This document shows positions 26,501 to 40,279 of a stretch of 64,000 nucleotides of DNA, piece by piece. The DNA lies in assembly GCA_032622095.1 (NCBI GenBank), contig CP136061.1, positions 175,171,692 to 175,235,691 of the forward strand, written 5' to 3'. The notes under the pieces were generated by a model. The model worked only from the letters and a program-made list of their open reading frames with translations. It did no database searches and was not told the origin of the DNA. A program made the translations under genes and the position numbers. Source of the DNA: Siphonodentalium dalli (taxonomy: Eukaryota; Mollusca; Scaphopoda; Gadilida; Siphonodentaliidae). Position 1 is the first letter of the stretch. Each line of letters starts with the position of its first letter.

Positions 26501-29500
26501 GGCTTAATATATGTGGTTTTTTCCAGAATTACTAAGAAATTGGACCCAAAATACATCTTAAAACAGTCATTTGCGGAATATAACAGCTGGTTGCCATGGA
26601 TACAGAGATCCACATAGTCACCCCAACTCGTAATAGGAACGATCTAGACCAAGAACATGTCCCATGTGCAGAAGGGATGTTATGTTACACAAGCGATATA
26701 GATTAACGGGATATTTGTCTTATTGAGTAATCGGTACCCCAACTGCCAGAAATATATATATATACAGCCGGTACCCCAACTGACCAGTATATAGGTTCAA
26801 TATATATCATAATTAACTGAAAAATGGAAGTGGGACTATTCCGAAAATATCTAGATAGTGGAGATAGCACAATTACAAGCTGATATATGAAGGTAAAATG
26901 GTGCAACCTGTTTCCAATCCGAAATGGTGCATATACATTATGTTGGTGGCCATGAATGGCAAAAAATGGTAAAATTTGGTAATAAAGGTGACAAAATTAA
27001 TCACGATCACCATATCGGAGAGCTCAATCATGCCCTATTCAGTAACCACCACAAATAATTGCGTAATTTTACGCTAAATGGTGGAACTTGTTGGCTATAT
27101 ATGTGTTTTTTTTCCAGAATTACTAACAAATTGGACCCAAAATACATCTTAAAACAGTCATTTACAGAATATAACAGCTGGTTGCCATGGATACAGAGAT
27201 CCACACAGTCACCCCAACTCGTAATAGGAACGATCTAGACCAAGAACATGTCCCATGTGCAGAAGGGATGTTATGTTACACCAGCGATATAGAGTTACGG
27301 GATATTTGTCTTATTGAGAAATCGGTACCCCAACTGCCAGAAATATATATATATACAGCCGGTACCCCAACTGACCAGTATATAGGTTCAATATATATAT
27401 TCATAATTAACTGAAAAATGGAAGTGGGGCTATTTCGAAAATATCTAGATAGTGGAGATAGCACAATTACAAGCTGATATATGAAGGTAAAATGGTGCAA
27501 CCTGTTTCCAATCCGATATGGTGCATATACATTATGTTGGTGGCCATGAATGGCAAAAAATGGTCAAATTTGAGAAAATTTGGTAATAAAGGTGACAAAA
27601 TTAATCACGATCACCATATCGGAGAGCTCAATCACGCGTTATTCAGTAACCACCACAAATAATTGCGTAATTTAACGCTAAATGGTGGAGCTTGTTGGCT
27701 TAATATATGTGTTTTTTTTCCAGAATTACTAAGAAATTGGACCCAAAATACATCTTAAAACAGTCATTTGCGGAATATAACAGCTGGTTGCCATGGATAC
27801 AGAGATCCACATAGTCACCCCAACTCGTAATAGGAACGATCTAGACCAAGAACATGTCCCATGTGCAGAAGGGATGTTATGTTACACAAGCGATATAGAT
27901 TAACGGGATATTTGTCTTATTGAGTAATCGGTACCCCAACTGCCAGAAATATATATATATACAGCCGGTACCCCAACTGACCAGTATATAGGTTCAATAT
28001 ATATCATAATTAACTGAAAAATGGAAGTGGGGCTATTCCGAAAATATCTAGATAGTGGAGATAGCACAATTACAAGCTGATATATGAAGGTAAAATGGTG
28101 CAACCTGTTTCCAATCCGAAATGGTGCATATACATTATGTTGGTGGCCATGAATGGCAAAAATGGTCAAATTTGAGAAAATTTGGTAATAAAGGTGACAA
28201 AATTAATCACGGTCACCATATCGGAGAGCTCAATCACGCGTTATTCAGTAACCACCACAAATAATTGCGTAATTTAACGCTAAATGGTGGAGCTTGTTGG
28301 CTTAATATATGTGGTTTTTTCCAGAATTACTAAGAAATTGGACCCAAAATACATCTTAAAACAGTCATTTGCGGAATATAACAGCTGGTTGCCATGGATA
28401 CAGAGATCCACATAGTCACCCCAACTCGTAATAGGAACGATCTAGACCAAGAACATGTCCCATGTGCAGAAGGGATGTTATGTTACACAAGCGATATAGA
28501 TTAACGGGATATTTGTCTTATTGAGTAATCGGTACCCCAACTGCCAGAAATATATATATATACAGCCGGTACCCCAACTGACCAGTATATAGGTTCAATA
28601 TATATCATAATTAACTGAAAAATGGAAGTGGGACTATTCCGAAAATATCTAGATAGTGGAGATAGCACAATTACAAGCTGATATATGAAGGTAAAATGGT
28701 GCAACCTGTTTCCAATCCGAAATGGTGCATATACATTATGTTGGTGGCCATGAATGGCAAAAAATGGTAAAATTTGGTAATAAAGGTGACAAAATTAATC
28801 ACGATCACCATATCGGAGAGCTCAATCATGCCCTATTCAGTAACCACCACAAATAATTGCGTAATTTTACGCTAAATGGTGGAACTTGTTGGCTATATAT
28901 GTGTTTTTTTTCCAGAATTACTAACAAATTGGACCCAAAATACATCTTAAAACAGTCATTTACAGAATATAACAGCTGGTTGCCATGGATACAGAGATCC
29001 ACACAGTCACCCCAACTCGTAATAGGAACGATCTAGACCAAGAACATGTCCCATGTGCAGAAGGGATGTTATGTTACACCAGCGATATAGAGTTACGGGA
29101 TATTTGTCTTATTGAGAAATCGGTACCCCAACTGCCAGAAATATATATATATACAGCCGGTACCCCAACTGACCAGTATATAGGTTCAATATATATATTC
29201 ATAATTAACTGAAAAATGGAAGTGGGGCTATTTCGAAAATATCTAGATAGTGGAGATAGCACAATTACAAGCTGATATATGAAGGTAAAATGGTGCAACC
29301 TGTTTCCAATCCGATATGGTGCATATACATTATGTTGGTGGCCATGAATGGCAAAAAATGGTCAAATTTGAGAAAATTTGGTAATAAAGGTGACAAAATT
29401 AATCACGATCACCATATCGGAGAGCTCAATCACGCGTTATTCAGTAACCACCACAAATAATTGCGTAATTTAACGCTAAATGGTGGAGCTTGTTGGCTTA

Positions 29501-30721
29501 ATATATGTGTTTTTTTCCAGAATTACTAAGAAATTGGACCCAAAATACATCTTAAAACAGTCATTTGCGGAATATAACAGCTGGTTGCCATGGATACAGA
29601 GATCCACATAGTCACCCCAACTCGTAATAGGAACGATCTAGACCAAGAACATGTCCCATGTGCAGAAGGGATGTTATGTTACACAAGCGATATAGATTAA
29701 CGGGATATTTGTCTTATTGAGTAATCGGTACCCCAACTGCCAGAAATATATATATATACAGCCGGTACCCCAACTGACCAGTATATAGGTTCAATATATA
29801 TCATAATTAACTGAAAAATGGAAGTGGGGCTATTCCGAAAATATCTAGATAGTGGAGATAGCACAATTACAAGCTGATATATGAAGGTAAAATGGTGCAA
29901 CCTGTTTCCAATCCGAAATGGTGCATATACATTATGTTGGTGGCCATGAATGGCAAAAATGGTCAAATTTGAGAAAATTTGGTAATAAAGGTGACAAAAT
30001 TAATCACGGTCACCATATCGGAGAGCTCAATCACGCGTTATTCAGTAACCACCACAAATAATTGCGTAATTTAACGCTAAATGGTGGAGCTTGTTGGCTT
30101 AATATATGTGGTTTTTTCCAGAATTACTAAGAAATTGGACCCAAAATACATCTTAAAACAGTCATTTGCGGAATATAACAGCTGGTTGCCATGGATACAG
30201 AGATCCACATAGTCACCCCAACTCGTAATAGGAACGATCTAGACCAAGAACATGTCCCATGTGCAGAAGGGATGTTATGTTACACAAGCGATATAGATTA
30301 ACGGGATATTTGTCTTATTGAGTAATCGGTACCCCAACTGCCAGAAATATATATATATACAGCCGGTACCCCAACTGACCAGTATATAGGTTCAATATAT
30401 ATCATAATTAACTGAAAAATGGAAGTGGGACTATTCCGAAAATATCTAGATAGTGGAGATAGCACAATTACAAGCTGATATATGAAGGTAAAATGGTGCA
30501 ACCTGTTTCCAATCCGAAATGGTGCATATACATTATGTTGGTGGCCATGAATGGCAAAAAATGGTAAAATTTGGTAATAAAGGTGACAAAATTAATCACG
30601 ATCACCATATCGGAGAGCTCAATCATGCCCTATTCAGTAACCACCACAAATAATTGCGTAATTTTACGCTAAATGGTGGAACTTGTTGGCTATATATGTG
30701 TTTTTTTTCCAGAATTACTAA
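23533..30721 (+). repeat. Four consecutive A-B-C trimers
   Basis: Monomers begin at 23533, 24138, 24739; 25330, 25935, 26536; 27127, 27733, 28334; and 28925, 29530, 30131. Trimer length is 1797-1798 bp, and the four differ only by a few bases, for example aaaatTgtgc in the third monomer near 25102 and cacagTtacc in the first near 23618. The D-E-F part of the 11-monomer unit is absent. Confidence 0.92.
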
Positions 30722-31313
30722 CAAATTGGACCCAAAATACATCTTAAAACAGTCATTTACAGAATATAACAGCTGGTTGCCATGGATACAGAGATCCACA
30801 CAGTCACCCCAACTCGTAATAGGAACGATCTAGACCAAGAACATGTCCCATGTGCAGAAGGGATGTTATGTTACACAAGCGATATAGATTAACGGGATAT
30901 TTGTCTTATTGAGTAATCGGTACCGCAACTGCCAGAAATATATATATATACAGCCGGTACCCCCAACTGACCAGTATATAGGTTCAATATATATCATAAT
31001 TAACTGAAAAATGGAAGTGGGACTATTCCGAAAATATCTAGATAGTGGAGATAGCACAATTACAAGCTGATATATGAAGGTAAAATGGTGCAACCTGTTT
31101 CCAATCCGAAATGGTGCATATACATTATGTTGGTGGCCATGAATGGCAAAAAATGGTAAAATTTGGTAATAAAGGTGACAAAATTAATCACGATCACCAT
31201 ATCGGAGAGCTCAATCATGCCCTATTCAGTAAACACCACAAATAATTGCGTAATTTTACGCTAAATGGTGGAACTTGTTGGCTATATATGTGGTTTTTTT
31301 CCAGAATTACTAA
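30722..31313 (+). repeat. Hybrid monomer, E front and C back
   Basis: The front has acaga and cacacag (about 30801) as in E. From about 30991 it has atcataa, GGGACTATTCCG and gaaggtaaa as in C. The switch lies in the interval with no distinguishing sites, about 30805-30990, which contains the AT tract. The end has gtaaacacc, normally a D mark. Confidence 0.7.
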
Positions 31314-33113
31314 CAAATTGGACCCAAAATACATCTTAAAACAGTCATTTACAGAATATAACAGCTGGTTGCCATGGATACAGAGATCCACACAGTCACC
31401 CCAACTCGTAATAGGAACGATCTAGACCAAGAACATGTCCCATGTGCAGAAGGGATGTTATGTTACACAAGCGATATAGATTAACGGGATATTTGTCTTA
31501 TTGAGTAATCGGTACCCCAACTGCCAGAAATATATATATATACAGCCGGTACCCCAACTGACCAGTATATAGGTTCAATATATATATTCATAATTAACTG
31601 AAAAATGGAAGTGGGACTATTCCGAAAATATCTAGATAGTGGAGATAGCACAATTACAAGCTGATATATGAAGTTAAAATGGTGCAACCTGTTTCCAATC
31701 CGAAATGGTGCATATACATTATGTTGGTGGCCATGAATGGCAAAAAATGGTAAAATTTGGTAATAAAGGTGACAAAATTAATCACGATCACCATATCGGA
31801 GAGCTCAATCATGCGTTATTCAGTAACCACCACAAATAATTGCGTAATTTTACGCTAAATGGTGGAACTTGTTGGCTATATATGTGTTTTTTTTCCAGAA
31901 TTACTAAGAAATTGGACCCAAAATACATCTTAAAACAGTCATTTACAGAATATAACAGCTGGTTGCCATGGATACAGAGATCCACACAGTCACCCCAACT
32001 CGTAATAGGAACGATCTAGACCAAGAACATGTCCCATGTGCAGAAGGGATGTTATGTTACACCAGCGATATAGAGTTACGGGATATTTGTCTTATTGAGA
32101 AATCGGTACCCCAACTGCCAGAAATATATATATATACAGCCGGTACCCCAACTGACCAGTATATAGGTTCAATATATATATTAATAATTAACTGAAAAAT
32201 GGAAGTGGGGCTATTTCGAAAATATCTAGATAGTGGAGATAGCACAATTACAAGCTGATATATGAAGGTAAAATGGTGCAACCTGTTTCCAATCCGAAAT
32301 GGTGCATATACATTATGTTGGTGGCCATGAATGGCAAAAAATGGTCAAATTTGAGAAAATTTGGTAATAAAGGTGACAAAATTAATCACGATCACCATAT
32401 CGGAGAGCTCAATCACGCGTTATTCAGTAACCACCACAAATAATTGCGTAATTTAACGCTAAATGGTGGAGCTTGTTGGCTTAATATATGTGTTTTTTTC
32501 CAGAATTACTAAGAAATTGGACCCAAAATACATCTTAAAACAGTCATTTGCGGAATATAACAGCTGGTTGCCATGGATACAGAGATCCACATAGTCACCC
32601 CAACTCGTAATAGGAACGATCTAGACCAAGAACATGTCCCATGTGCAGAAGGGATGTTATGTTACACAAGCGATATAGATTAACGGGATATTTGTCTTAT
32701 TGAGTAATCGGTACCCCAACTGCCAGAAATATATATATATACAGCCGGTACCCCAACTGACCAGTATATAGGTTCAATATATATCATAATTAACTGAAAA
32801 ATGGAAGTGGGGCTATTCCGAAAATATCTAGATAGTGGAGATAGCACAATTACAAGCTGATATATGAAGGTAAAATGGTGCAACCTGTTTCCAATCCGAA
32901 ATGGTGCATATACATTATGTTGGTGGCCATGAATGGCAAAAATGGTCAAATTTGAGAAAATTTGGTAATAAAGGTGACAAAATTAATCACGGTCACCATA
33001 TCGGAGAGCTCAATCACGCGTTATTCAGTAACCACCACAAATAATTGCGTAATTTAACGCTAAATGGTGGAGCTTGTTGGCTTAATATATGTGGTTTTTT
33101 CCAGAATTACTAA

Positions 33114-33707
33114 GAAATTGGACCCAAAATACATCTTAAAACAGTCATTTGCGGAATATAACAGCTGGTTGCCATGGATACAAAGATCCACATAGTCACC
33201 CCAACTCGTAATAGGAACGATCTAGACCAAGAACATGTCCCATGTGCAGAAGGGATGTTATGTTACACAAGCGATATAGATTAACGGGATATTTGTCTTA
33301 TTGAGTAATCGGTACCCCAACTGCCAGAAATATATATATATACAGCCGGTACCCCAACTGACCAGTATATAGGTTCAATATATATATTCATAATTAACTG
33401 AAAAATGGAAGTGGGGCTATTTCGAAAATATCTAGATAGTGGAGATAGCACAATTACAAGCTGATATATGAAGGTAAAATGGTGCAACCTGTTTCCAATC
33501 CGATATGGTGCATATACATTATGTTGGTGGCCATGAATGGCAAAAAATGGTAAAATTTGGTAATAAAGGTGACAAAATTAATCACGATCACCATATCGGA
33601 GAGCTCAATCATGCCCTATTCAGTAAACACCACAAATAATTGCGTAATTTTACGCTAAATGGTGGAACTTGTTGGCTATATATGTGGTTTTTTTCCAGAA
33701 TTACTAA
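33114..33707 (+). repeat. Hybrid monomer, B/C front and D back
   Basis: The front has gcgga, cacatag and gagTaatcgg (33306) as in B or C. From about 33387 it has attcataa, GGGGCTATTTCG, gatatgg and gtaaacacc as in D. The switch falls within about 80 bp that hold the AT tract and the GGTACCCC repeats. cAaagatcc near 33183 is private. Confidence 0.75.
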
Positions 33708-34907
33708 CAAATTGGACCCAAAATACATCTTAAAACAGTCATTTACAGAATATAACAGCTGGTTGCCATGGATACAGAGATCCACACAGTCACCCCAACT
33801 CGTAATAGGAACGATCTAGACCAAGAACATGTCCCATGTGCAGAAGGGATGTTATGTTACACAAGCGATATAGATTAACGGGATATTTGTCTTATTGAGT
33901 AATCGGTACCCCAACTGCCAGAAATATATATATATACAGTCGGTACCCCAACTGACCAGTATATAGGTTCAATATATATATTCATAATTAACTGAAAAAT
34001 GGAAGTGGGACTATTCCGAAAATATCTAGATAGTGGAGATAGCACAATTACAAGCTGATATATGAAGTTAAAATGGTGCAACCTGTTTCCAATCCGAAAT
34101 GGTGCATATACATTATGTTGGTGGCCATGAATGGCAAAAAATGGTAAAATTTGGTAATAAAGGTGACAAAATTAATCACGATCACCATATCGGAGAGCTC
34201 AATCATGCGTTATTCAGTAACCACCACAAATAATTGCGTAATTTTACGCTAAATGGTGGAACTTGTTGGCTATATATGTGTTTTTTTTCCAGAATTACTA
34301 AGAAATTGGACCCAAAATACATCTTAAAACAGTCATTTACAGAATATAACAGCTGGTTGCCATGGATACAGAGATCCACACAGTCACCCCAACTCGTAAT
34401 AGGAACGATCTAGACCAAGAACATGTCCCATGTGCAGAAGGGATGTTATGTTACACCAGCGATATAGAGTTACGGGATATTTGTCTTATTGAGAAATCGG
34501 TACCCCAACTGCCAGAAATATATATATATACAGCCGGTACCCCAACTGACCAGTATATAGGTTCAATATATATATTAATAATTAACTGAAAAATGGAAGT
34601 GGGGCTATTTCGAAAATATCTAGATAGTGGAGATAGCACAATTACAAGCTGATATATGAAGGTAAAATGGTGCAACCTGTTTCCAATCCGAAATGGTGCA
34701 TATACATTATGTTGGTGGCCATGAATGGCAAAAAATGGTCAAATTTGAGAAAATTTGGTAATAAAGGTGACAAAATTAATCACGATCACCATATCGGAGA
34801 GCTCAATCACGCGTTATTCAGTAACCACCACAAATAATTGCGTAATTTAACGCTAAATGGTGGAGCTTGTTGGCTTAATATATGTGTTTTTTTTCCAGAA
34901 TTACTAA

Positions 34908-35501
34908 GAAATTGGACCCAAAATACATCTTAAAACAGTCATTTGCGGAATATAACAGCTGGTTGCCATGGATACAGAGATCCACATAGTCACCCCAACT
35001 CGTAATAGGAACGATCTAGACCAAGAACATGTCCCATGTGCAGAAGGGATGTTATGTTACACAAGCGATATAGATTAACGGGATATTTGTCTTATTGAGT
35101 AATCGGTACCCCAACTGCCAGAAATATATATATATACAGCCGGTACCCCAACTGACCAGTATATAGGTTCAATATATATATTCATAATTAACTGAAAAAT
35201 GGAAGTGGGACTATTCCGAAAATATCTAGATAGTGGAGATAGCACAATTACAAGCTGATATATGAAGTTAAAATGGTGCAACCTGTTTCCAATCCGAAAT
35301 GGTGCATATACATTATGTTGGTGGCCATGAATGGCAAAAAATGGTAAAATTTGGTAATAAAGGTGACAAAATTAATCACGATCACCATATCGGAGAGCTC
35401 AATCATGCGTTATTCAGTAACCACCACAAATAATTGCGTAATTTTACGCTAAATGGTGGAACTTGTTGGCTATATATGTGTTTTTTTTCCAGAATTACTA
35501 A
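34908..35501 (+). repeat. Hybrid monomer, B/C front and E back
   Basis: The front has gcgga and cacatag (34987) as in B or C. The back has attcataa (about 35181), GGGACTATTCCG, gaagTtaaa and catgcgtt as in E. The types do not differ between these points, so the exchange is placed only within about 190 bp. Confidence 0.7.
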
Positions 35502-38493
35502 GAAATTGGACCCAAAATACATCTTAAAACAGTCATTTACAGAATATAACAGCTGGTTGCCATGGATACAGAGATCCACACAGTCACCCCAACTCGTAAT
35601 AGGAACGATCTAGACCAAGAACATGTCCCATGTGCAGAAGGGATGTTATGTTACACCAGCGATATAGAGTTACGGGATATTTGTCTTATTGAGAAATCGG
35701 TAACCCAACTGCCAGAAATATATATATATACAGCCGGTACCCCAACTGACCAGTATATAGGTTCAATATATATATTAATAATTAACTGAAAAATGGAAGT
35801 GGGGCTATTTCGAAAATATCTAGATAGTGGAGATAGCACAATTACAAGCTGATATATGAAGGTAAAATGGTGCAACCTGTTTCCAATCCGAAATGGTGCA
35901 TATACATTATGTTGGTGGCCATGAATGGCAAAAAATGGTCAAATTTGAGAAAATTTGGTAATAAAGGTGACAAAATTAATCACGATCACCATATCGGAGA
36001 GCTCAATCACGCGTTATTCAGTAACCACCACAAATAATTGCGTAATTTAACGCTAAATGGTGGAGCTTGTTGGCTTAATATATGTGGTTTTTTCCAGAAT
36101 TACTAAGAAATTGGACCCAAAATACATCTTAAAACAGTCATTTGCGGAATATAACAGCTGGTTGCCATGGATACAGAGATCCACATAGTCACCCCAACTC
36201 GTAATAGGAACGATCTAGACCAAGAACATGTCCCATGTGCAGAAGGGATGTTATGTTACACAAGCGATATAGATTAACGGGATATTTGTCTTATTGAGTA
36301 ATCGGTACCCCAACTGCCAGAAATATATATATATACAGCCGGTACCCCAACTGACCAGTATATAGGTTCAATATATATCATAATTAACTGAAAAATGGAA
36401 GTGGGACTATTCCGAAAATATCTAGATAGTGGAGATAGCACAATTACAAGCTGATATATGAAGGTAAAATGGTGCAACCTGTTTCCAATCCGAAATGGTG
36501 CATATACATTATGTTGGTGGCCATGAATGGCAAAAAATGGTAAAATTTGGTAATAAAGGTGACAAAATTAATCACGATCACCATATCGGAGAGCTCAATC
36601 ATGCCCTATTCAGTAACCACCACAAATAATTGCGTAATTTTACGCTAAATGGTGGAACTTGTTGGCTATATATGTGTTTTTTTTCCAGAATTACTAACAA
36701 ATTGGACCCAAAATACATCTTAAAACAGTCATTTACAGAATATAACAGCTGGTTGCCATGGATACAGAGATCCACACAGTCACCCCAACTCGTAATAGGA
36801 ACGATCTAGACCAAGAACATGTCCCATGTGCAGAAGGGATGTTATGTTACACCAGCGATATAGAGTTACGGGATATTTGTCTTATTGAGAAATCGGTACC
36901 CCAACTGCCAGAAATATATATATATACAGCCGGTACCCCAACTGACCAGTATATAGGTTCAATATATATATTCATAATTAACTGAAAAATGGAAGTGGGG
37001 CTATTTCGAAAATATCTAGATAGTGGAGATAGCACAATTACAAGCTGATATATGAAGGTAAAATGGTGCAACCTGTTTCCAATCCGATATGGTGCATATA
37101 CATTATGTTGGTGGCCATGAATGGCAAAAAATGGTCAAATTTGAGAAAATTTGGTAATAAAGGTGACAAAATTAATCACGATCACCATATCGGAGAGCTC
37201 AATCACGCGTTATTCAGTAACCACCACAAATAATTGCGTAATTTAACGCTAAATGGTGGAGCTTGTTGGCTTAATATATGTGTTTTTTTCCAGAATTACT
37301 AAGAAATTGGACCCAAAATACATCTTAAAACAGTCATTTGCGGAATATAACAGCTGGTTGCCATGGATACAGAGATCCACATAGTCACCCCAACTCGTAA
37401 TAGGAACGATCTAGACCAAGAACATGTCCCATGTGCAGAAGGGATGTTATGTTACACAAGCGATATAGATTAACGGGATATTTGTCTTATTGAGTAATCG
37501 GTACCCCAACTGCCAGAAATATATATATATACAGCCGGTACCCCAACTGACCAGTATATAGGTTCAATATATATCATAATTAACTGAAAAATGGAAGTGG
37601 GGCTATTCCGAAAATATCTAGATAGTGGAGATAGCACAATTACAAGCTGATATATGAAGGTAAAATGGTGCAACCTGTTTCCAATCCGAAATGGTGCATA
37701 TACATTATGTTGGTGGCCATGAATGGCAAAAATGGTCAAATTTGAGAAAATTTGGTAATAAAGGTGACAAAATTAATCACGGTCACCATATCGGAGAGCT
37801 CAATCACGCGTTATTCAGTAACCACCACAAATAATTGCGTAATTTAACGCTAAATGGTGGAGCTTGTTGGCTTAATATATGTGTTTTTTTCCAGAATTAC
37901 TAAGAAATTGGACCCAAAATACATCTTAAAACAGTCATTTGCGGAATATAACAGCTGGTTGCCATGGATACAGAGATCCACATAGTCACCCCAACTCGTA
38001 ATAGGAACGATCTAGACCAAGAACATGTCCCATGTGCAGAAGGGATGTTATGTTACACAAGCGATATAGATTAACGGGATATTTGTCTTATTGAGTAATC
38101 GGTACCCCAACTGCCAGAAATATATATATATACAGCCGGTACCCAACTGACCAGTATATAGGTTCAATATATATCATAATTAACTGAAAAATGGAAGTGG
38201 GACTATTCCGAAAATATCTAGATAGTGGAGATAGCACAATTACAAGCTGATATATGAAGGTAAAATGGTGCAACCTGTTTCCAATCCGAAATGGTGCATA
38301 TACATTATGTTGGTGGCCATGAATGGCAAAAAATGGTAAAATTTGGTAATAAAGGTGACAAAATTAATCACGATCACCATATCGGAGAGCTCAATCATGC
38401 CCTATTCAGTAACCACCACAAATAATTGCGTAATTTTACGCTAAATGGTGGAACTTGTTGGCTATATATGTGTTTTTTTTCCAGAATTACTAA

Positions 38494-39084
38494 CAAATTG
38501 GACCCAAAATACATCTTAAAACAGTCATTTACAGAATATAACAGCTGGTTGCCATGGATACAGAGATCCACACAGTCACCCCAACTCGTAATAGGAACGA
38601 TCTAGACCAAGAACATGTCCCATGTGCAGAAGGGATGTTATGTTACACAAGCGATATAGATTAACGGGATATTTGTCTTATTGAGTAATCGGTACCCCAA
38701 CTGCCAGAAATATATATATATACAGCCGGTACCCCAACTGACCAGTATATAGGTTCAATATATATCATAATTAACTGAAAAATGGAAGTGGGACTATTCC
38801 GAAAATATCTAGATAGTGGAGATAGCACAATTACAAGCTGATATATGAAGGTAAAATGGTGCAACCTGTTTCCAATCCGAAATGGTGCATATACATTATG
38901 TTGGTGGCCATGAATGGCAAAAAATGGTAAAATTTGGTAATAAAGGTGACAAAATTAATCACGATCACCATATCGGAGAGCTCAATCATGCCCTATTCAG
39001 TAACCACCACAAATAATTGCGTAATTTTACGCTAAATGGTGGAACTTGTTGGCTATATATGTGTTTTTTTTCCAGAATTACTAA
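38494..39084 (+). repeat. Hybrid monomer, E front and C back
   Basis: It combines acaga and cacacag with atcataa (about 38764), GGGACTATTCCG, gaaggtaaa and catgccct. The same combination occurs at 30722, but without that unit's ggtaccGcaac and gtaaacacc, so the two may be separate exchanges or one followed by conversion. Confidence 0.65.
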
Positions 39085-40279
39085 CAAATTGGACCCAAAA
39101 TACATCTTAAAACAGTCATTTACAGAATATAACAGCTGGTTGCCATGGATACAGAGATCCACACAGTCACCCCAACTCGTAATAGGAACGATCTAGACCA
39201 AGAACATGTCCCATGTGCAGAAGGGATGTTATGTTACACCAGCGATATAGAGTTACGGGATATTTGTCTTATTGAGAAATCGGTACCCCAACTGCCAGAA
39301 ATATATATATATACAGCCGGTACCCCAACTGACCAGTATATAGGTTCAATATATATATTCATAATTAACTGAAAAATGGAAGTGGGGCTATTTCGAAAAT
39401 ATCTAGATAGTGGAGATAGCACAATTACAAGCTGATATATGAAGGTAAAATGGTGCAACCTGTTTCCAATCCGATATGGTGCATATACATTATGTTGGTG
39501 GCCATGAATGGCAAAAAATGGTAAAATTTGGTAATAAAGGTGACAAAATTAATCACGATCACCATATCGGAGAGCTCAATCATGCCCTATTCAGTAAACA
39601 CCACAAATAATTGCGTAATTTTACGCTAAATGGTGGAACTTGTTGGCTATATATGTGGTTTTTTTCCAGAATTACTAACAAATTGGACCCAAAATACATC
39701 TTAAAACAGTCATTTGCGGAATATAACAGCTGGTTGCCATGGATACAGAGATCCACATAGTCACCCCAACTCGTAATAGGAACGATCTAGACCAAGAACA
39801 TGTCCCATGTGCAGAAGGGATGTTATGTTACACAAGCGATATAGATTAACGGGATATTTGTCTTATTGAGTAATCGGTACCCCAACTGCCAGAAATATAT
39901 ATATATACAGCCGGTACCCCAACTGACCAGTATATAGGTTCAATATATATCATAATTAACTGAAAAATGGAAGTGGGGCTATTCCGAAAATATCTAGATA
40001 GTGGAGATAGCACAATTACAAGCTGATATATGAAGGTAAAATGGTGCAACCTGTTTCCAATCCGAAATGGTGCATATACATTATGTTGGTGGCCATGAAT
40101 GGCAAAAATGGTCAAATTTGAGAAAATTTGGTAATAAAGGTGACAAAATTAATCACGGTCACCATATCGGAGAGCTCAATCACGCGTTATTCAGTAACAA
40201 CCACAAATAATTGCGTAATTTAACGCTAAATGGTGGAGCTTGTTGGCTTAATATATGTGTTTTTTTCCAGAATTACTAA

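Larger units (their letters stand above)
30722..40279 (+). repeat. Scrambled zone of left-domain types with hybrid monomers
   Basis: Monomers begin at 30722 (E/C hybrid), 31314 (E), 31908 (F), 32513 (B), 33114 (B-or-C/D hybrid), 33708 (E), 34302 (F), 34908 (B-or-C/E hybrid), 35502 (F with a B-like end), 36107 (C), 36698 (A), 37303 (B), 37904 (C), 38494 (E/C hybrid), 39085 (D-like) and 39679 (B). No fixed higher-order period holds. E-F pairs and A-B-C trimers survive as fragments. Point changes include ggtaccGcaac (30925), acagTcgg (about 33939), ggtaAcccaac (about 35703) and a lost C near 38143. Confidence 0.8.
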
